NCBI GenBank assembly: GCA_947494825.1
Contig: CANLWN010000001.1
Location: forward strand, 682,001-746,000
Source of the DNA: an uncultured Flavobacteriaceae bacterium
Lineage (GTDB): Bacteria > Bacteroidota > Bacteroidia > Flavobacteriales > Flavobacteriaceae
Direction of reading: 5' to 3'
Length of the DNA: 64,000 nucleotides
Position numbers and translations under genes: made by a program. Position 1 is the first letter of the stretch; the number at the start of each line of letters is the position of its first letter. This document shows positions 24,309 to 33,207 of the stretch, one piece after another. The notes beneath the pieces are model-generated. The model did not search any database, was not told where the DNA came from, and saw only the letters and a program-made list of their open reading frames with translations.

Positions 24309-25861
24309 AGCGTTTCTTCTTTAGCATTGAACACGGCTAGGATATCCTCCAAAAAAGAGGCATCGTAGAATTCCGGAATAATCTTGGCATCTACCGCCAA
24401 AATAGGTGTATGAAAAAGTTCATTTTTTTTACACCAGTCGCGTTGCTTTTTAAGGATTTGATAATCTGCTTCCGTGAACTGGCATGTCGTTTCCTTGGAG
24501 AACCGCTCTGCGTCGCGATGTGCAAACCAAGTATCCATGAGCTCAAGAAAGGCATCCGCACCCTGGGTCCTGAAACAGTGGATCAAGGTAGCCGCCACAT
24601 CGTTGCGCACAGAGCTATCCGTATTGTAATGGTTCAAGATAAGGTGGAATTGATAAGTTTCGGTATCCTTGTCATATAGGGAACGGAACTTTTCAAAGGC
24701 GGTCTTGCAGAAACCACAGGTCGTGGACAATACCAAACGTACGATCTTTGAAGCATTGGGGTTGCCCAATACAATCTGGTCAGCGCCAGCCTCGAATGCC
24801 AGACTCTTGGTATTGGCAAGGGCCCGATCTATGGTGTCCGGAGACCTTTTAAAACGGAGCAACTCAATCTCTCTCGTCCCCAATTCATAATTCTGCGCCT
24901 TGATACGCCGATAGCTGTGGATACCGAATAGGGCAAGGAAAAAGAAAAGGCCCATGGATGCCATATCCTGAAGCCCCAAGAGGGGTAATGCCTGCCAGAT
25001 AACCGCTTCTGAATAATAGGCTACCACCCCGATCACAGTGGTCTGGAGCAGCACAACCGCTGCGGAGAGCAGACAAAGGCGGCACCATGTTTTAAGCACA
25101 AAGGCCTGGATGACCATAGTACACAACACCGTCACGGTAGCAAGACCGTAGCTCCACAAGTGGGCCTCGCTCCATTGACCCACAACTAGTGTCTGTAAAA
25201 GCGTGGCGAGTAGAAAAGCAAAGAACAAATCGTTCAGGGAAAAGGGACCCAGCTGGTATTTGTCCGACTGCAGTACCTGTTTACAACCACTTTCCTCATC
25301 TTGCCCGCAGATCTTTTGTCCAAAATCCGAGCCCCTGTCGTGCGCGGTTTCGAAAATCTCGTCGGAAAGATAAAGGCCCAATATGCCAATACTACAAAAA
25401 ATTAGTGCGGGGATATGCGGCCAAAGAAGCAAGGCCGACAGCAGTAGTAGCAAGATTCCACTCCATGCAGGCCACCAGCTTTTCGTATTTTTTGCAGTGT
25501 GTTCCTGCTCTGCCAGCAACACCACGCCATTCCACTTTTTGGCGAATTCGGCTTTGGTCAAACGGGTCTTTATACTGTGCAGATAGACTTGGCTACCGTT
25601 CTGCTCCACATGGGAAAAGTAGGTGCCTCGTTCAGGATCGTCAACAAAGGCGACGAAATGTTCGGGGAGTTCCCCCAATTGGTCCTGATGTATCTGGGCC
25701 GCTACGTTCTCGATATTCAAAAAATCGAGGGTTTCAGAAATGGCGTAGAGGGAGGGGGTATCCGGATGGCTAAAGAGCTGTAATTCCAGCTCGCGTCGGG
25801 AAACCTTTATACGTGCTGCGTTAAAATAGGAGACCAGGGCATTAAGCAATACTTTGTCCAT
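24305..25861 (-). CDS. C39-like/VKOR/thioredoxin fusion protein
   Basis: 518 aa. Residues 1-115 resemble a C39 peptidase domain, including LPEHFVAFVDD, where the family has its catalytic His, but the position of the nucleophile Cys is taken by SHPDTPSLYAISE, so it should not cut. Residues about 125-320 form a VKOR-type membrane domain with Cys185/Cys193 and the CxxC Cys260-Cys263. Residues about 350-518 are a thioredoxin/DsbA-like domain with CGFC at 382-385. The whole is a disulfide-forming machine, with the dead C39 domain perhaps binding GG leaders. It is the first gene of the operon; a weak -7 element lies at 25927-25935. Confidence 0.85.
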   Translation of the reverse strand: MDKVLLNALVSYFNAARIKVSRRELELQLFSHPDTPSLYAISETLDFLNIENVAAQIHQDQLGELPEHFVAFVDDPERGTYFSHVEQNGSQVYLHSIKTRLTKAEFAKKWNGVVLLAEQEHTAKNTKSWWPAWSGILLLLLSALLLWPHIPALIFCSIGILGLYLSDEIFETAHDRGSDFGQKICGQDEESGCKQVLQSDKYQLGPFSLNDLFFAFLLATLLQTLVVGQWSEAHLWSYGLATVTVLCTMVIQAFVLKTWCRLCLLSAAVVLLQTTVIGVVAYYSEAVIWQALPLLGLQDMASMGLFFFLALFGIHSYRRIKAQNYELGTREIELLRFKRSPDTIDRALANTKSLAFEAGADQIVLGNPNASKIVRLVLSTTCGFCKTAFEKFRSLYDKDTETYQFHLILNHYNTDSSVRNDVAATLIHCFRTQGADAFLELMDTWFAHRDAERFSKETTCQFTEADYQILKKQRDWCKKNELFHTPILAVDAKIIPEFYDASFLEDILAVFNAKEETL

Positions 25862-26032
25862 AAGCGTTCACGATTGGGCTTGAAAAAGATACAGAATTTT
25901 CTTATATATACCTAAAGAAAAAAATACAAAATTTAGATGGCATGCTTTTCCAAGATTGCGGAAATGGGTTTAAAAATCTAGGCGTTCCAAAGAGAAGTAT
26001 CCATACATAATTGATTCTTGCGTAATGCTGTT

Positions 26033-27235
26033 TTACAGGCCAGTCGTACGATCTACCTTCTTATAGTGCCTCCATCCCATGTACAGGAGCGCCAAAAGGG
26101 CAAGTACACCACATGCATACAGCACATGGGGCACGTGGGCCAGCGTTTCCCGATAATACCATCCGGAAAAAAGGGCACCGAGTCCGATTCCTGACTCCAA
26201 GGCGATGTACATAGTGGCCATGGCCTTGCCCCGATATCTGGGATGGCTCATATCTATGGTCCATGCATTCACAGCCGGGGAGATGATACCCATGGCCAGT
26301 CCGTATAAGGCCGCACCTGTCAATAGACCTCGGGTGGTGTCACGATAACCAATAAGGAAGAGGGAAACGACCAATAGTACCAATCCAACATGGATGACCC
26401 GGATGCGGCCGTATTGATCGGACATTTTCCCTGCCACAAACCGCACCAGGAGTGAGGCTACGGTAAAGACAATAAAAAATGTGCCTTTATTGACAAAGCC
26501 TACATGCTCGCTCCAGTCCGGAATCAGGGTCAGGATAACCCCAAAGGCCACATAGGTGAGGAAGGTGACAATGGCCGCCGGGAGCACTTCCGGGGCAATA
26601 ATATCGGTCTTGGAGATTTTAAGCAGCTTGCGCTCAAAACGTTGTTTTTGGACCAGGGTCTCTTTTAGGTTCGCAATAAACAGTAGGGATATCATGGCAA
26701 TGATGGAAGAGCTGTAAAACAGGACATCAAAGGAAAAATGAAGTTTAATAAGGCTTCCAAGTGCCGGTCCCAGAGCGAGGCCGGTGCTGAACGATATCCC
26801 CTGGATGCCCAAAGCCTCCCCCCAACGTTCCTTGGGCACAATATCGGCGACGTAGGTGGCGGTGGCCGTAGGGTTAAAACCGGTTGAAAACCCGTGAAAC
26901 AAACGTAGGATCAAAAAGCCAGAGACACTGGTCAGTATCGGATAGAGAAAACCGGAAATCAAGCAGACCAGGGCGCCGAAAATCATAACGGGCTTACGCC
27001 CAATGGTATCGGTCAGCTTTCCGCTAAAGGGTCTGGAAATCCCTGCGGTAAGGGTAAACAAGGCAATGATAAGCCCTATATATGGTGCACCTCCCATTTG
27101 GCTCAAATAGGCCGGCAATTCAGGAATGAGCATATTATAGCTGGCCGAAAAGAATAGGGAACTAAGGCATATTAGTGCAAACCTTGGCGTGTAGATTGTA
27201 CCTTTTTTGGACAGCCTTATGCTAGATCGCTTCAT
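26033..27235 (-). CDS. MFS transporter
   Basis: 400 aa with twelve predicted helices. The loop motif GKLTDTIGRKPVMIFG between helices 2 and 3 is the major facilitator signature, and RLFHGFSTGFNPTATATYVAD and GKMSDQYGRIRVIH are the matching later segments. It is probably a drug or small-molecule exporter; the substrate is unknown. It is divergent from a Crp/Fnr-type regulator with a perfect dyad in the shared region, so probably controlled by it. Confidence 0.9.
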   Translation of the reverse strand: MKRSSIRLSKKGTIYTPRFALICLSSLFFSASYNMLIPELPAYLSQMGGAPYIGLIIALFTLTAGISRPFSGKLTDTIGRKPVMIFGALVCLISGFLYPILTSVSGFLILRLFHGFSTGFNPTATATYVADIVPKERWGEALGIQGISFSTGLALGPALGSLIKLHFSFDVLFYSSSIIAMISLLFIANLKETLVQKQRFERKLLKISKTDIIAPEVLPAAIVTFLTYVAFGVILTLIPDWSEHVGFVNKGTFFIVFTVASLLVRFVAGKMSDQYGRIRVIHVGLVLLVVSLFLIGYRDTTRGLLTGAALYGLAMGIISPAVNAWTIDMSHPRYRGKAMATMYIALESGIGLGALFSGWYYRETLAHVPHVLYACGVLALLALLYMGWRHYKKVDRTTGL

Positions 27236-27306
27236 CTTGTTTTTTGCTATCGGATTATTCTATAATTTTACCGAAACAAAGGAACCATATCCCTTTTTCA
27301 ATAAAA

Positions 27307-27320
27307 AGGACATTTGTCCT
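27307..27320. promoter_or_regulatory. Palindromic operator between MFS and Crp-type genes
   Basis: Perfect inverted repeat AGGACA-TT-TGTCCT, ending 11 bases before the ATG of the Crp-type gene. It is shorter than a classical Crp or Fnr box but symmetric and well placed for autoregulation. Confidence 0.45.
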
Positions 27321-27331
27321 ACCCGTAAAAA

Positions 27332-27907
27332 ATGATACGAACCAATTCGGAACTCCTTAGCTATGTTAGCCAGATCCAGCGTTTGGGGAAATGGGGAATT
27401 GTCGAAGAGGAATTTGGTCCCAAAAACAAGATTATAGAACAGGACCAGCGATATTCCCAGGTGCACCTTATCAAAGAAGGTATTGCAAAATGCTATATTT
27501 CCGATGACAACGGAAGGGAGTTTATCCAAGAGTTTTTAGGAGCTGGTATGGAGTTTGGCGAGTTGGAGGTCTTTACGGGTAGGCTGAGTATTTGCGCTGT
27601 GGAATCCATAACCCACTTGACGGTATTCTCTTTTTCCTATGCTGATTTTAGGGCCTTGGTAAAAACCGATGCGCGTTTTAACCACTTAGTGATGAAAGCC
27701 CTGGCCGACAAGATTCGGTACAAGGCCCCAAGACATTCCTACCAGCACTCCCACCCCATTGAGGACAATGTGCTGCGTCTTCAAGAGCTTTTCCCTGATT
27801 TTGCACGCGTTATCTCAAAAAAGGATATCGCCAACTACATCGGTATTACGGTAAGAAGCCTAAACCGGGCCTTAAAACAGCTGGAAGGAGCCGGTAAGCT
27901 CAAATAA
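27332..27907 (+). CDS. Crp/Fnr-family transcriptional regulator
   Basis: 191 aa. The N-terminal cNMP-binding fold (about 20-120) includes SQVHLIKEGIAKCYISDDNG and GAGMEFGELEVFTG. The C-terminal HTH (about 150-190) reads DFARVISKKDIANYIGITVR then SLNRALKQLEG. The fold lacks the cysteines of Fnr-type iron-sulfur proteins and the typical cAMP-contact Arg-Ser pair is not evident, so the ligand is unknown. It probably represses or activates the divergent MFS gene. Confidence 0.85.
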   Translation: MIRTNSELLSYVSQIQRLGKWGIVEEEFGPKNKIIEQDQRYSQVHLIKEGIAKCYISDDNGREFIQEFLGAGMEFGELEVFTGRLSICAVESITHLTVFSFSYADFRALVKTDARFNHLVMKALADKIRYKAPRHSYQHSHPIEDNVLRLQELFPDFARVISKKDIANYIGITVRSLNRALKQLEGAGKLK

Positions 27908-27945
27908 ATTGGAGCGGTGCCTATCTGTTTTTCCCAATCATCGAG

Positions 27946-28836
27946 CTATTCGACCAATAACAGTTCAAAATCTTGGACGGTCTTATTGCCAGCAGTAATC
28001 TCCACTCCTTCTTCGGACTGCATGGTATACCCCTCCAACTCGGCCGATACATCATAGCTGCCTGCCAGAAGTCCCATGACACTGTAGTTTCCATCAACAT
28101 CGGTAAACGTGGTAGTATTCAAGGTATCAGCAGCAAAAATGGATATCTGGACCCCTTCCAATGCTACTGCCATTTCTTCCTCTAAGGTAGTTACAGTTCC
28201 ACCAAGGGTTCCGGCGACCGACATATTGCTTGCCTTGATTACAGGCTTAAAATTAAATCCGGTAATGCCATTGGCCGATTTTATATTGCCCTTGGGAATG
28301 AAAGAACGACTTACGTCAAAATCCAAAAGCAGGTCGGCCGTAAGTCCGCCAGCCACCACAATACCCGGTTTAATAAAAACTTTAATCCCCGATTGCGCAC
28401 CACTTGGTACTTTTAGATCGTAAGTAGTATCATCTTTGAGTACCACATTTATTCCTCTGACAAAGACCCTTACCAGGTCATAGGTTCCTTGGGGAATCTC
28501 GATATCAGCTAGATTCTGCGTGCTTCCATTGGTAAGTTCCAATAGATTTACCTGAAGCTCTTCTTCCATTAAAACAACAAAGGGAGAGCCGCTATTTTCA
28601 CCCTCGTTATCCTCCATGCCTTCTTCCGTTTCCGCATTCATATCATCCCTCTTTAGCCGGGCATCTACCTTAAAAATGGTAACATTGGCCTCGGCGACCA
28701 AATCAAAGGGGAAGGGGGCATCGGTTAATTGAACCCGTAAGGTTCCCATATCCTGTGAACTTCCGTCGCTATCCGAACAGCTAGCGGAAAAAAGCAGTCC
28801 AATGACTAGCAGGATGCCGTAAAATCTATTTTTCAT
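27946..28836 (-). CDS. DUF4382 lipoprotein with carboxypeptidase-regulatory-like domain
   Basis: 296 aa from the ATG at 28836, where a lipoprotein signal begins (MKNRFYGILLVIGLLFSASC). The longer frame upstream is non-coding in character and would hide the signal. Residues about 30-190 match DUF4382: GTLRVQLTDAPFPFDLVAEA, VNLLELTNGSTQNLADIEIP, GTYDLVRVFV and LLLDFDVSRSFIP. Residues about 205-290 form a CarboxypepD_reg-like beta sandwich (VDGNYSVMGLLAGSYDVSAE). It is surface-exposed and probably structural; no enzyme activity is expected. It is convergent with the Crp-type gene. Confidence 0.85.
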   Translation of the reverse strand: MKNRFYGILLVIGLLFSASCSDSDGSSQDMGTLRVQLTDAPFPFDLVAEANVTIFKVDARLKRDDMNAETEEGMEDNEGENSGSPFVVLMEEELQVNLLELTNGSTQNLADIEIPQGTYDLVRVFVRGINVVLKDDTTYDLKVPSGAQSGIKVFIKPGIVVAGGLTADLLLDFDVSRSFIPKGNIKSANGITGFNFKPVIKASNMSVAGTLGGTVTTLEEEMAVALEGVQISIFAADTLNTTTFTDVDGNYSVMGLLAGSYDVSAELEGYTMQSEEGVEITAGNKTVQDFELLLVE

Positions 28837-28972
28837 ACTGGTGAGGTTTTTACCGTATTGCCAGTGTCCAGATTTTCTTACCTTTCTGACAAACAACTCG
28901 TTACCCACGCAATATGGACAAAACGCCGCTAAAAATTCAGGGTTTCCATCGATTTTCGATGAAATACATGTC

Positions 28973-29374
28973 CTAGTTCCCTTTAACAGGCTTCCGATAA
29001 CCGTAGCTTGCAAAAAACAAAAAACTTATGGCGGCGAAGAGCAGGTAAATGACATCCTCATAGCCTGTTCCGAATACAAGCCTTGTACCAAGGGCGCCGA
29101 TCATGACCGCGCATAATACAAATCCTCCAATATACCTTAGCTTGGGAATCAACAATACAATTCCTCCAAAAATTTCCAATACCCCGATAAAAATTCGGAA
29201 CCAAACGGGATACCCCCAGTCCTCAAAGGCGGACGTCCAAAACCCGTCCACATCCAGTTTGCGGACCCCGTTTAGGATCATAGAGTGTGCAAACCAAGCG
29301 CTCATTAACCAGACCATGATGGGCTGTACCTTCAACAGAGCGGCCCTCGCCCCATGTATTCTTTTAAGTAACAT
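28973..29374 (-). CDS. DoxX-family membrane protein
   Basis: 133 aa with four membrane helices. WFRIFIGVLEIFGGIVLLIP and YIGGFVLCAVMIGALGTRLVFG match the DoxX/DoxD pattern. Roles proposed for this family in redox stress or sulfur metabolism vary and none is specified here. It lies 136 bases upstream of the DUF4382 gene on the same strand. Confidence 0.8.
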   Translation of the reverse strand: MLLKRIHGARAALLKVQPIMVWLMSAWFAHSMILNGVRKLDVDGFWTSAFEDWGYPVWFRIFIGVLEIFGGIVLLIPKLRYIGGFVLCAVMIGALGTRLVFGTGYEDVIYLLFAAISFLFFASYGYRKPVKGN

Positions 29375-29462
29375 ATCTAATGTTTTTATTGGAAACTAAA
29401 GTAGGACGATTTCCTGGGCGGTGTCCCAAAATGTGATGAGCGGCCTATTTTTTGTGATAAAA

Positions 29463-30251
29463 CTAGGAAGGATCCTTTAACAAAGGGCGAAGTTTAGGTG
29501 CAAAGGACTTGCTTACCCTGAGTTGCTTTTTGCCCAAAAGGCTAAGGGAATAACCGCCATTGGGATTCGCTTTGTAGGAAGCTATTTTACCTAGATGTAC
29601 CATATGTCTTCGGTGTATCCTTTGAAAGATTTCGGGGTCTAGCTCCTTTTCCAAGCGGTGTAGCGGCTTTCGTATAAGCACCCGTTCCATAGTGTCCGTA
29701 TAGGCAGAGATGTAGTTACCGTCCGACTCAAAAAACAGCACCTTTTCCACCGGTAGATAGTGGGTCTCGTTCCTGGACCGATAGGGAATACGTGCTGTAA
29801 AGGCCAAAGGGTCCTTGCTGTTTTCGGGGATGCCCAGGGCAAAAAGTATAAGCGCTATGCAAGCGTACACCACAATGGATAACAAGCTGGAATGCAAGAC
29901 CATAAACCGATAACCGAACCAAAATTCATAGCGTTGTCCATAAGCGTACCATTCTATAAACGACAGTATAAAGACATAAAGGAGCACGAACAACAAACAG
30001 CTGAGCCCTACGCTAACCACCCTTAAAATTTTATTCCCTCGGGCTAGTTTCCAACTCCAGGGAAAGAGGAAGGCCACCACCGCAAAAGCAGCATATTCAA
30101 AAAGAAGGGGATAAAATAAAAGTTCGGGTGGTTCATCGTATTGTGCGTAGATAATCTGGTTTCTAAAAAAAATGGACATGGCGGTTCCGATTGCACCAAC
30201 GGCCAACCAAATAAATACTTTAAACGACCTGCTTTTTCCAATGAAACCCAA
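29463..30251 (-). CDS. LytTR-domain transcriptional regulator with membrane N-terminus
   Basis: 262 aa. Four membrane helices (about residues 10-150) are followed by a LytTR DNA-binding domain (about 165-255): THYLPVEKVLFFESDGNYIS, LHRLEKELDPEIFQRIHRRH and MVHLGKIASYKANPNGGYSL. There is no receiver domain, so the membrane part probably takes the signal directly. It lies just downstream of the LytS/LytR system and may act in parallel with it. Confidence 0.85.
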   Translation of the reverse strand: MGFIGKSRSFKVFIWLAVGAIGTAMSIFFRNQIIYAQYDEPPELLFYPLLFEYAAFAVVAFLFPWSWKLARGNKILRVVSVGLSCLLFVLLYVFILSFIEWYAYGQRYEFWFGYRFMVLHSSLLSIVVYACIALILFALGIPENSKDPLAFTARIPYRSRNETHYLPVEKVLFFESDGNYISAYTDTMERVLIRKPLHRLEKELDPEIFQRIHRRHMVHLGKIASYKANPNGGYSLSLLGKKQLRVSKSFAPKLRPLLKDPS

Positions 30252-30335
30252 GATACCTGTTTTTAGCTACCGCCCACCTTGGGCTTAGCATATTCCAAGG
30301 TATTAAATGCCCCTTTATAAAAAAAATGCGTTCAA

Positions 30336-31094
30336 TCAAATTCCTTCGAACCATTGCTTAAAAGCACCCACTTTTTCGCGACTTACGACCACCTCTCGGT
30401 CCGTTTTTGGACGTAAGCTCAGTTTTAGGCGCCGGTTGGCGTAAACCACCACATCGTCTATGGTATTGAGTTGCACAATGAAACTGCGATTGATGCGAAA
30501 GAACTGTTTGGGAAACAACAGCTCCTCCAAGGTCTCCAAGGTGTATTCAACAAGGTATCTCCTACCCTCCGAATTCACAAGGAACACGTCCCTGCCTTCG
30601 GCATGGAAATAGGCAATATCCACGCTGGCTACGGAATGGATGTGGTTGCCAACGCGTACCAAAAAACGATCTTTATAGGTCCGGTCCCTCAAACGTGGTA
30701 CCAAAGGGGCAATATCGGTACCCTTGGAAAATTGTTCCTTAAGGGATTCCAGCTTGCGCAAGGCCCTGGAAAGGTCGGTAAAGGTAATGGGCTTTAATAG
30801 GTAGTCAATGCTGTTAACTTTAAAGGCATCAATAGCAAATTCATCGAAAGCGGTAGTGAAAATCACAGGCTTGTTCAACTGCACTTGGGAGAAAATCTCA
30901 AAGCTTAGGCCATCGATCAGCTGAATGTCCATAAAGAAAAGGTCTGCCTTGGTTTGGTGTTCCCTAATCCATGGAATAGCTGTTTCCAGGGCGTCCAGGA
31001 CCTGTAGAATTTCCATATCCGCACTGTATTTGGACAGGTAGCGCGACAGTTTCTCGGCGGCCAAGGGCTCATCCTCCAATATGACTACTTTCAT
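30336..31094 (-). CDS. LytR/AlgR-type response regulator
   Basis: 252 aa. Receiver domain (1-120) with VVILEDEP acidic pair, phospho-acceptor Asp56 in FFMDIQLIDG, Thr in FTTAFDEF and Lys in LLKPI. A LytTR DNA-binding domain follows (about 140-245: FLVRVGNHIHSVASVDIAYF, RFFRINRSFIVQLNTIDDVVV). It overlaps the upstream degenerate kinase gene by 26 bases, so the three genes 30336-33143 form one operon, and the intact kinase at 32106 is the obvious partner. Confidence 0.9.
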   Translation of the reverse strand: MKVVILEDEPLAAEKLSRYLSKYSADMEILQVLDALETAIPWIREHQTKADLFFMDIQLIDGLSFEIFSQVQLNKPVIFTTAFDEFAIDAFKVNSIDYLLKPITFTDLSRALRKLESLKEQFSKGTDIAPLVPRLRDRTYKDRFLVRVGNHIHSVASVDIAYFHAEGRDVFLVNSEGRRYLVEYTLETLEELLFPKQFFRINRSFIVQLNTIDDVVVYANRRLKLSLRPKTDREVVVSREKVGAFKQWFEGI

Positions 31095-32109
31095 TCCAGT
31101 TTAGTTTTGGTATTTCAATGGTTCTATAGGGCGCCTCTTCCAGAATCTTAAGCGGCCGGTCCGAATAAAATTCATAGTTCCGTGCCACATCGGCCAGGTC
31201 TTCCATTCGAAATCCCTGTAGCAAGCGTTCCTCGGGCCTGTATTTTATCTTTATACTATCAGCATCTTCCCCGAGTTCAAGGAGCAACTTTTGATCTTCG
31301 GAAGCAATGGTAGTACGTATGATCCGTTCCACGATGGCCAATACACTGCCAGGCACTACCCAGACCTTGTTTGGTCCCGTGCCTTTCAACTGTATTTTTC
31401 TATAGGGCAAATAGGCAAACAGACCCAGAAATTCGTTTAGGACATTCAGTTCTTCCCCAATGGGTACCAACTCGCGGTTCTTTTTGGAAAGGATATAACG
31501 GTACACCGAGGAAAAATAATCGGACTGAGCCTCAGCAGCATCGGGCCTTTTCTTCATGAGTACCAAGAGCGACTCCAAACTCTCGAACAAAAGATCCGGA
31601 TTAATGCCGCGCTTAAACTTTAGAAAATCTGCTTCTACCTCCTGCTTGTTTGCCGTTTCCATGGCAAGGCGCTCCGTATTGATCTTGTACAAAAACTGAT
31701 GGCTCAAGTATAAAATCAAATAGATCATCGTTACCACCACAAAGATGATGTTGAAGATAAACAACTCCCTGCCGTTGGGCGTATAGCCCAGCACTTCGGT
31801 AAAATAGAGGAACATGGCCAGGGAGACCAAACCTATACAAAGTGCAATGGAGCTAATAAGGTGCAACAGCAGTTTCATGGGAAAACTGCTGGGTTTTTTT
31901 AAACGGGCGAACCCAAGGAGGGAGAGCCGGGCGTATTCTTGTATCAGGTAGGCCAAACCGATGCACACATACAATTCCTGGCCCAAAAACGCTTCCTCCA
32001 ACTGGCCTATGTTGTTGTTGATCAACAGTATGAGCAAATACACCAAAGTGCCACTGAACAGCGGACTTAAGAGTCTAAACAACGGATGATGTATAAAAAG
32101 CTTTTTCAT
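31069..32109 (-). CDS. Degenerate LytS-type histidine kinase (pseudokinase)
   Basis: 346 aa. Three or four membrane helices (about 12-140) precede a His_kinase-like region. Where the intact paralogue next door has SPHFLFNS, this one has INPDLLFESL (169-178): the phospho-acceptor His is Asp172. The ATP-binding N-box is also lost (VLAIVERIIRTTIA in place of LVENAVKHN). It should be unable to phosphorylate and more likely acts as a signal-sensing partner of the kinase. It overlaps both neighbours, so the stoichiometry is set by coupling. It looks retained rather than decayed. Confidence 0.8.
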   Translation of the reverse strand: MKKLFIHHPLFRLLSPLFSGTLVYLLILLINNNIGQLEEAFLGQELYVCIGLAYLIQEYARLSLLGFARLKKPSSFPMKLLLHLISSIALCIGLVSLAMFLYFTEVLGYTPNGRELFIFNIIFVVVTMIYLILYLSHQFLYKINTERLAMETANKQEVEADFLKFKRGINPDLLFESLESLLVLMKKRPDAAEAQSDYFSSVYRYILSKKNRELVPIGEELNVLNEFLGLFAYLPYRKIQLKGTGPNKVWVVPGSVLAIVERIIRTTIASEDQKLLLELGEDADSIKIKYRPEERLLQGFRMEDLADVARNYEFYSDRPLKILEEAPYRTIEIPKLNWNESSHIGG

Positions 32110-33143
32110 AGAATCAATGGCAATTGTACGGTAAATTCCTGGGCGTCCAATATGGCAATCGATTTATGTGCCAAAAGTTCGTATCGGGCCGCAATGTTCT
32201 GAAGCCCGATTTTTAGGGAGTCCATTTTTGGCCGTTTGCTGGTCTTGTTGTTGGTAACGCACAATTTTTTGCCCTCCATGGCAAGCTGTACCTTTAAGGG
32301 TGATGCAGCGCTCATTACATTGTGTTTGACCGCATTTTCTACCAACATTTGTAGCGTAAGGGGCGGTACCTTGCTTTGAAGCACTTCTGGCGGCAACTGT
32401 ACATCTAGACTAAGATGGTTTCCAAAACGTGTTTTTATCAATTCACAATACGCCCTTACAAAGATTAATTCCTCGGTCACCGTCACCAAACGATCACCAT
32501 AGGTCTGCAAAGTATATTGGTAAGAGTTGGCCAGGGCCCGAATGAAAACTTCGGCCTTTGCCGTATCCTTTTGGAACAGGGAGGAAAGCGTATTCATGCT
32601 ATTGAACAAAAAATGTGGACTCAATTGGGATTTCAGGGCCTTCAACTGCAACTGGGTCTGCCTCCGTTCTTGCTGCAGTTCCAGTACCTGGCCCTTGGCA
32701 TAGTGTTGATAGGAATAAGTGGCAAAATATATGATATTGTAGATAAGGGCCGCGCAGAAAAGCAGAATGGCAATTTTGATCAGCGGGTCATTCAGGTCCT
32801 CCCTTAAAAAAAAGGGCAAACCAGAAAGCTCAAAGTAAGACAGGAGCGCTATAACGATCAGGGCCGTCCACAACATCAAATGTGCCATCACTCCGCTGAG
32901 GAGCCTTAGTCCAGTATGTTTCTTCCAAGGAAGAAGTGCATTCAAAAGCGTATTGGCATAATGTGCCGCGTAGGCCATAACAATGCCCAGCAGCGCACTG
33001 AGCAGTAGTTCCCAACTGCTTTGAAAACCACTGAAGTTGACAAAGCCGTAGATAAGTATCCCTAGTAGGGACCCTCCAAGCATTAGGCTCAAATGTCTTC
33101 GCATGTTTGGTTGGTATAAAAGGTAATCCCAAATCTGCTTCAT
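32106..33143 (-). CDS. LytS-type sensor histidine kinase
   Basis: 345 aa. Four membrane helices (about 15-145) lead to a coiled segment and the His_kinase domain: LKSQLSPHFLFNSMNTLSSL (phospho-acceptor His177), then LTLQMLVENAVKHNVMSA (N-box) and LKIGLQNIAARYELL in the G-box region. The last ATP-binding loops are short. It is first in the operon with the pseudokinase (four-base overlap) and the LytR-type response regulator. The signal is unknown. Confidence 0.9.
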   Translation of the reverse strand: MKQIWDYLLYQPNMRRHLSLMLGGSLLGILIYGFVNFSGFQSSWELLLSALLGIVMAYAAHYANTLLNALLPWKKHTGLRLLSGVMAHLMLWTALIVIALLSYFELSGLPFFLREDLNDPLIKIAILLFCAALIYNIIYFATYSYQHYAKGQVLELQQERRQTQLQLKALKSQLSPHFLFNSMNTLSSLFQKDTAKAEVFIRALANSYQYTLQTYGDRLVTVTEELIFVRAYCELIKTRFGNHLSLDVQLPPEVLQSKVPPLTLQMLVENAVKHNVMSAASPLKVQLAMEGKKLCVTNNKTSKRPKMDSLKIGLQNIAARYELLAHKSIAILDAQEFTVQLPLIL

Positions 33144-33207
33144 CCTACCAAAATACTCAATATTATGATATCATAAGCTGAGCATCCTGGTAGCAGAAGA
33201 GGAAGGC

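Noticed and set aside
28837-29013. N-terminal extension of the DUF4382 lipoprotein
   Set aside because: Would place 59 non-homologous residues before a clear lipoprotein signal; ATG 28836 is preferred.
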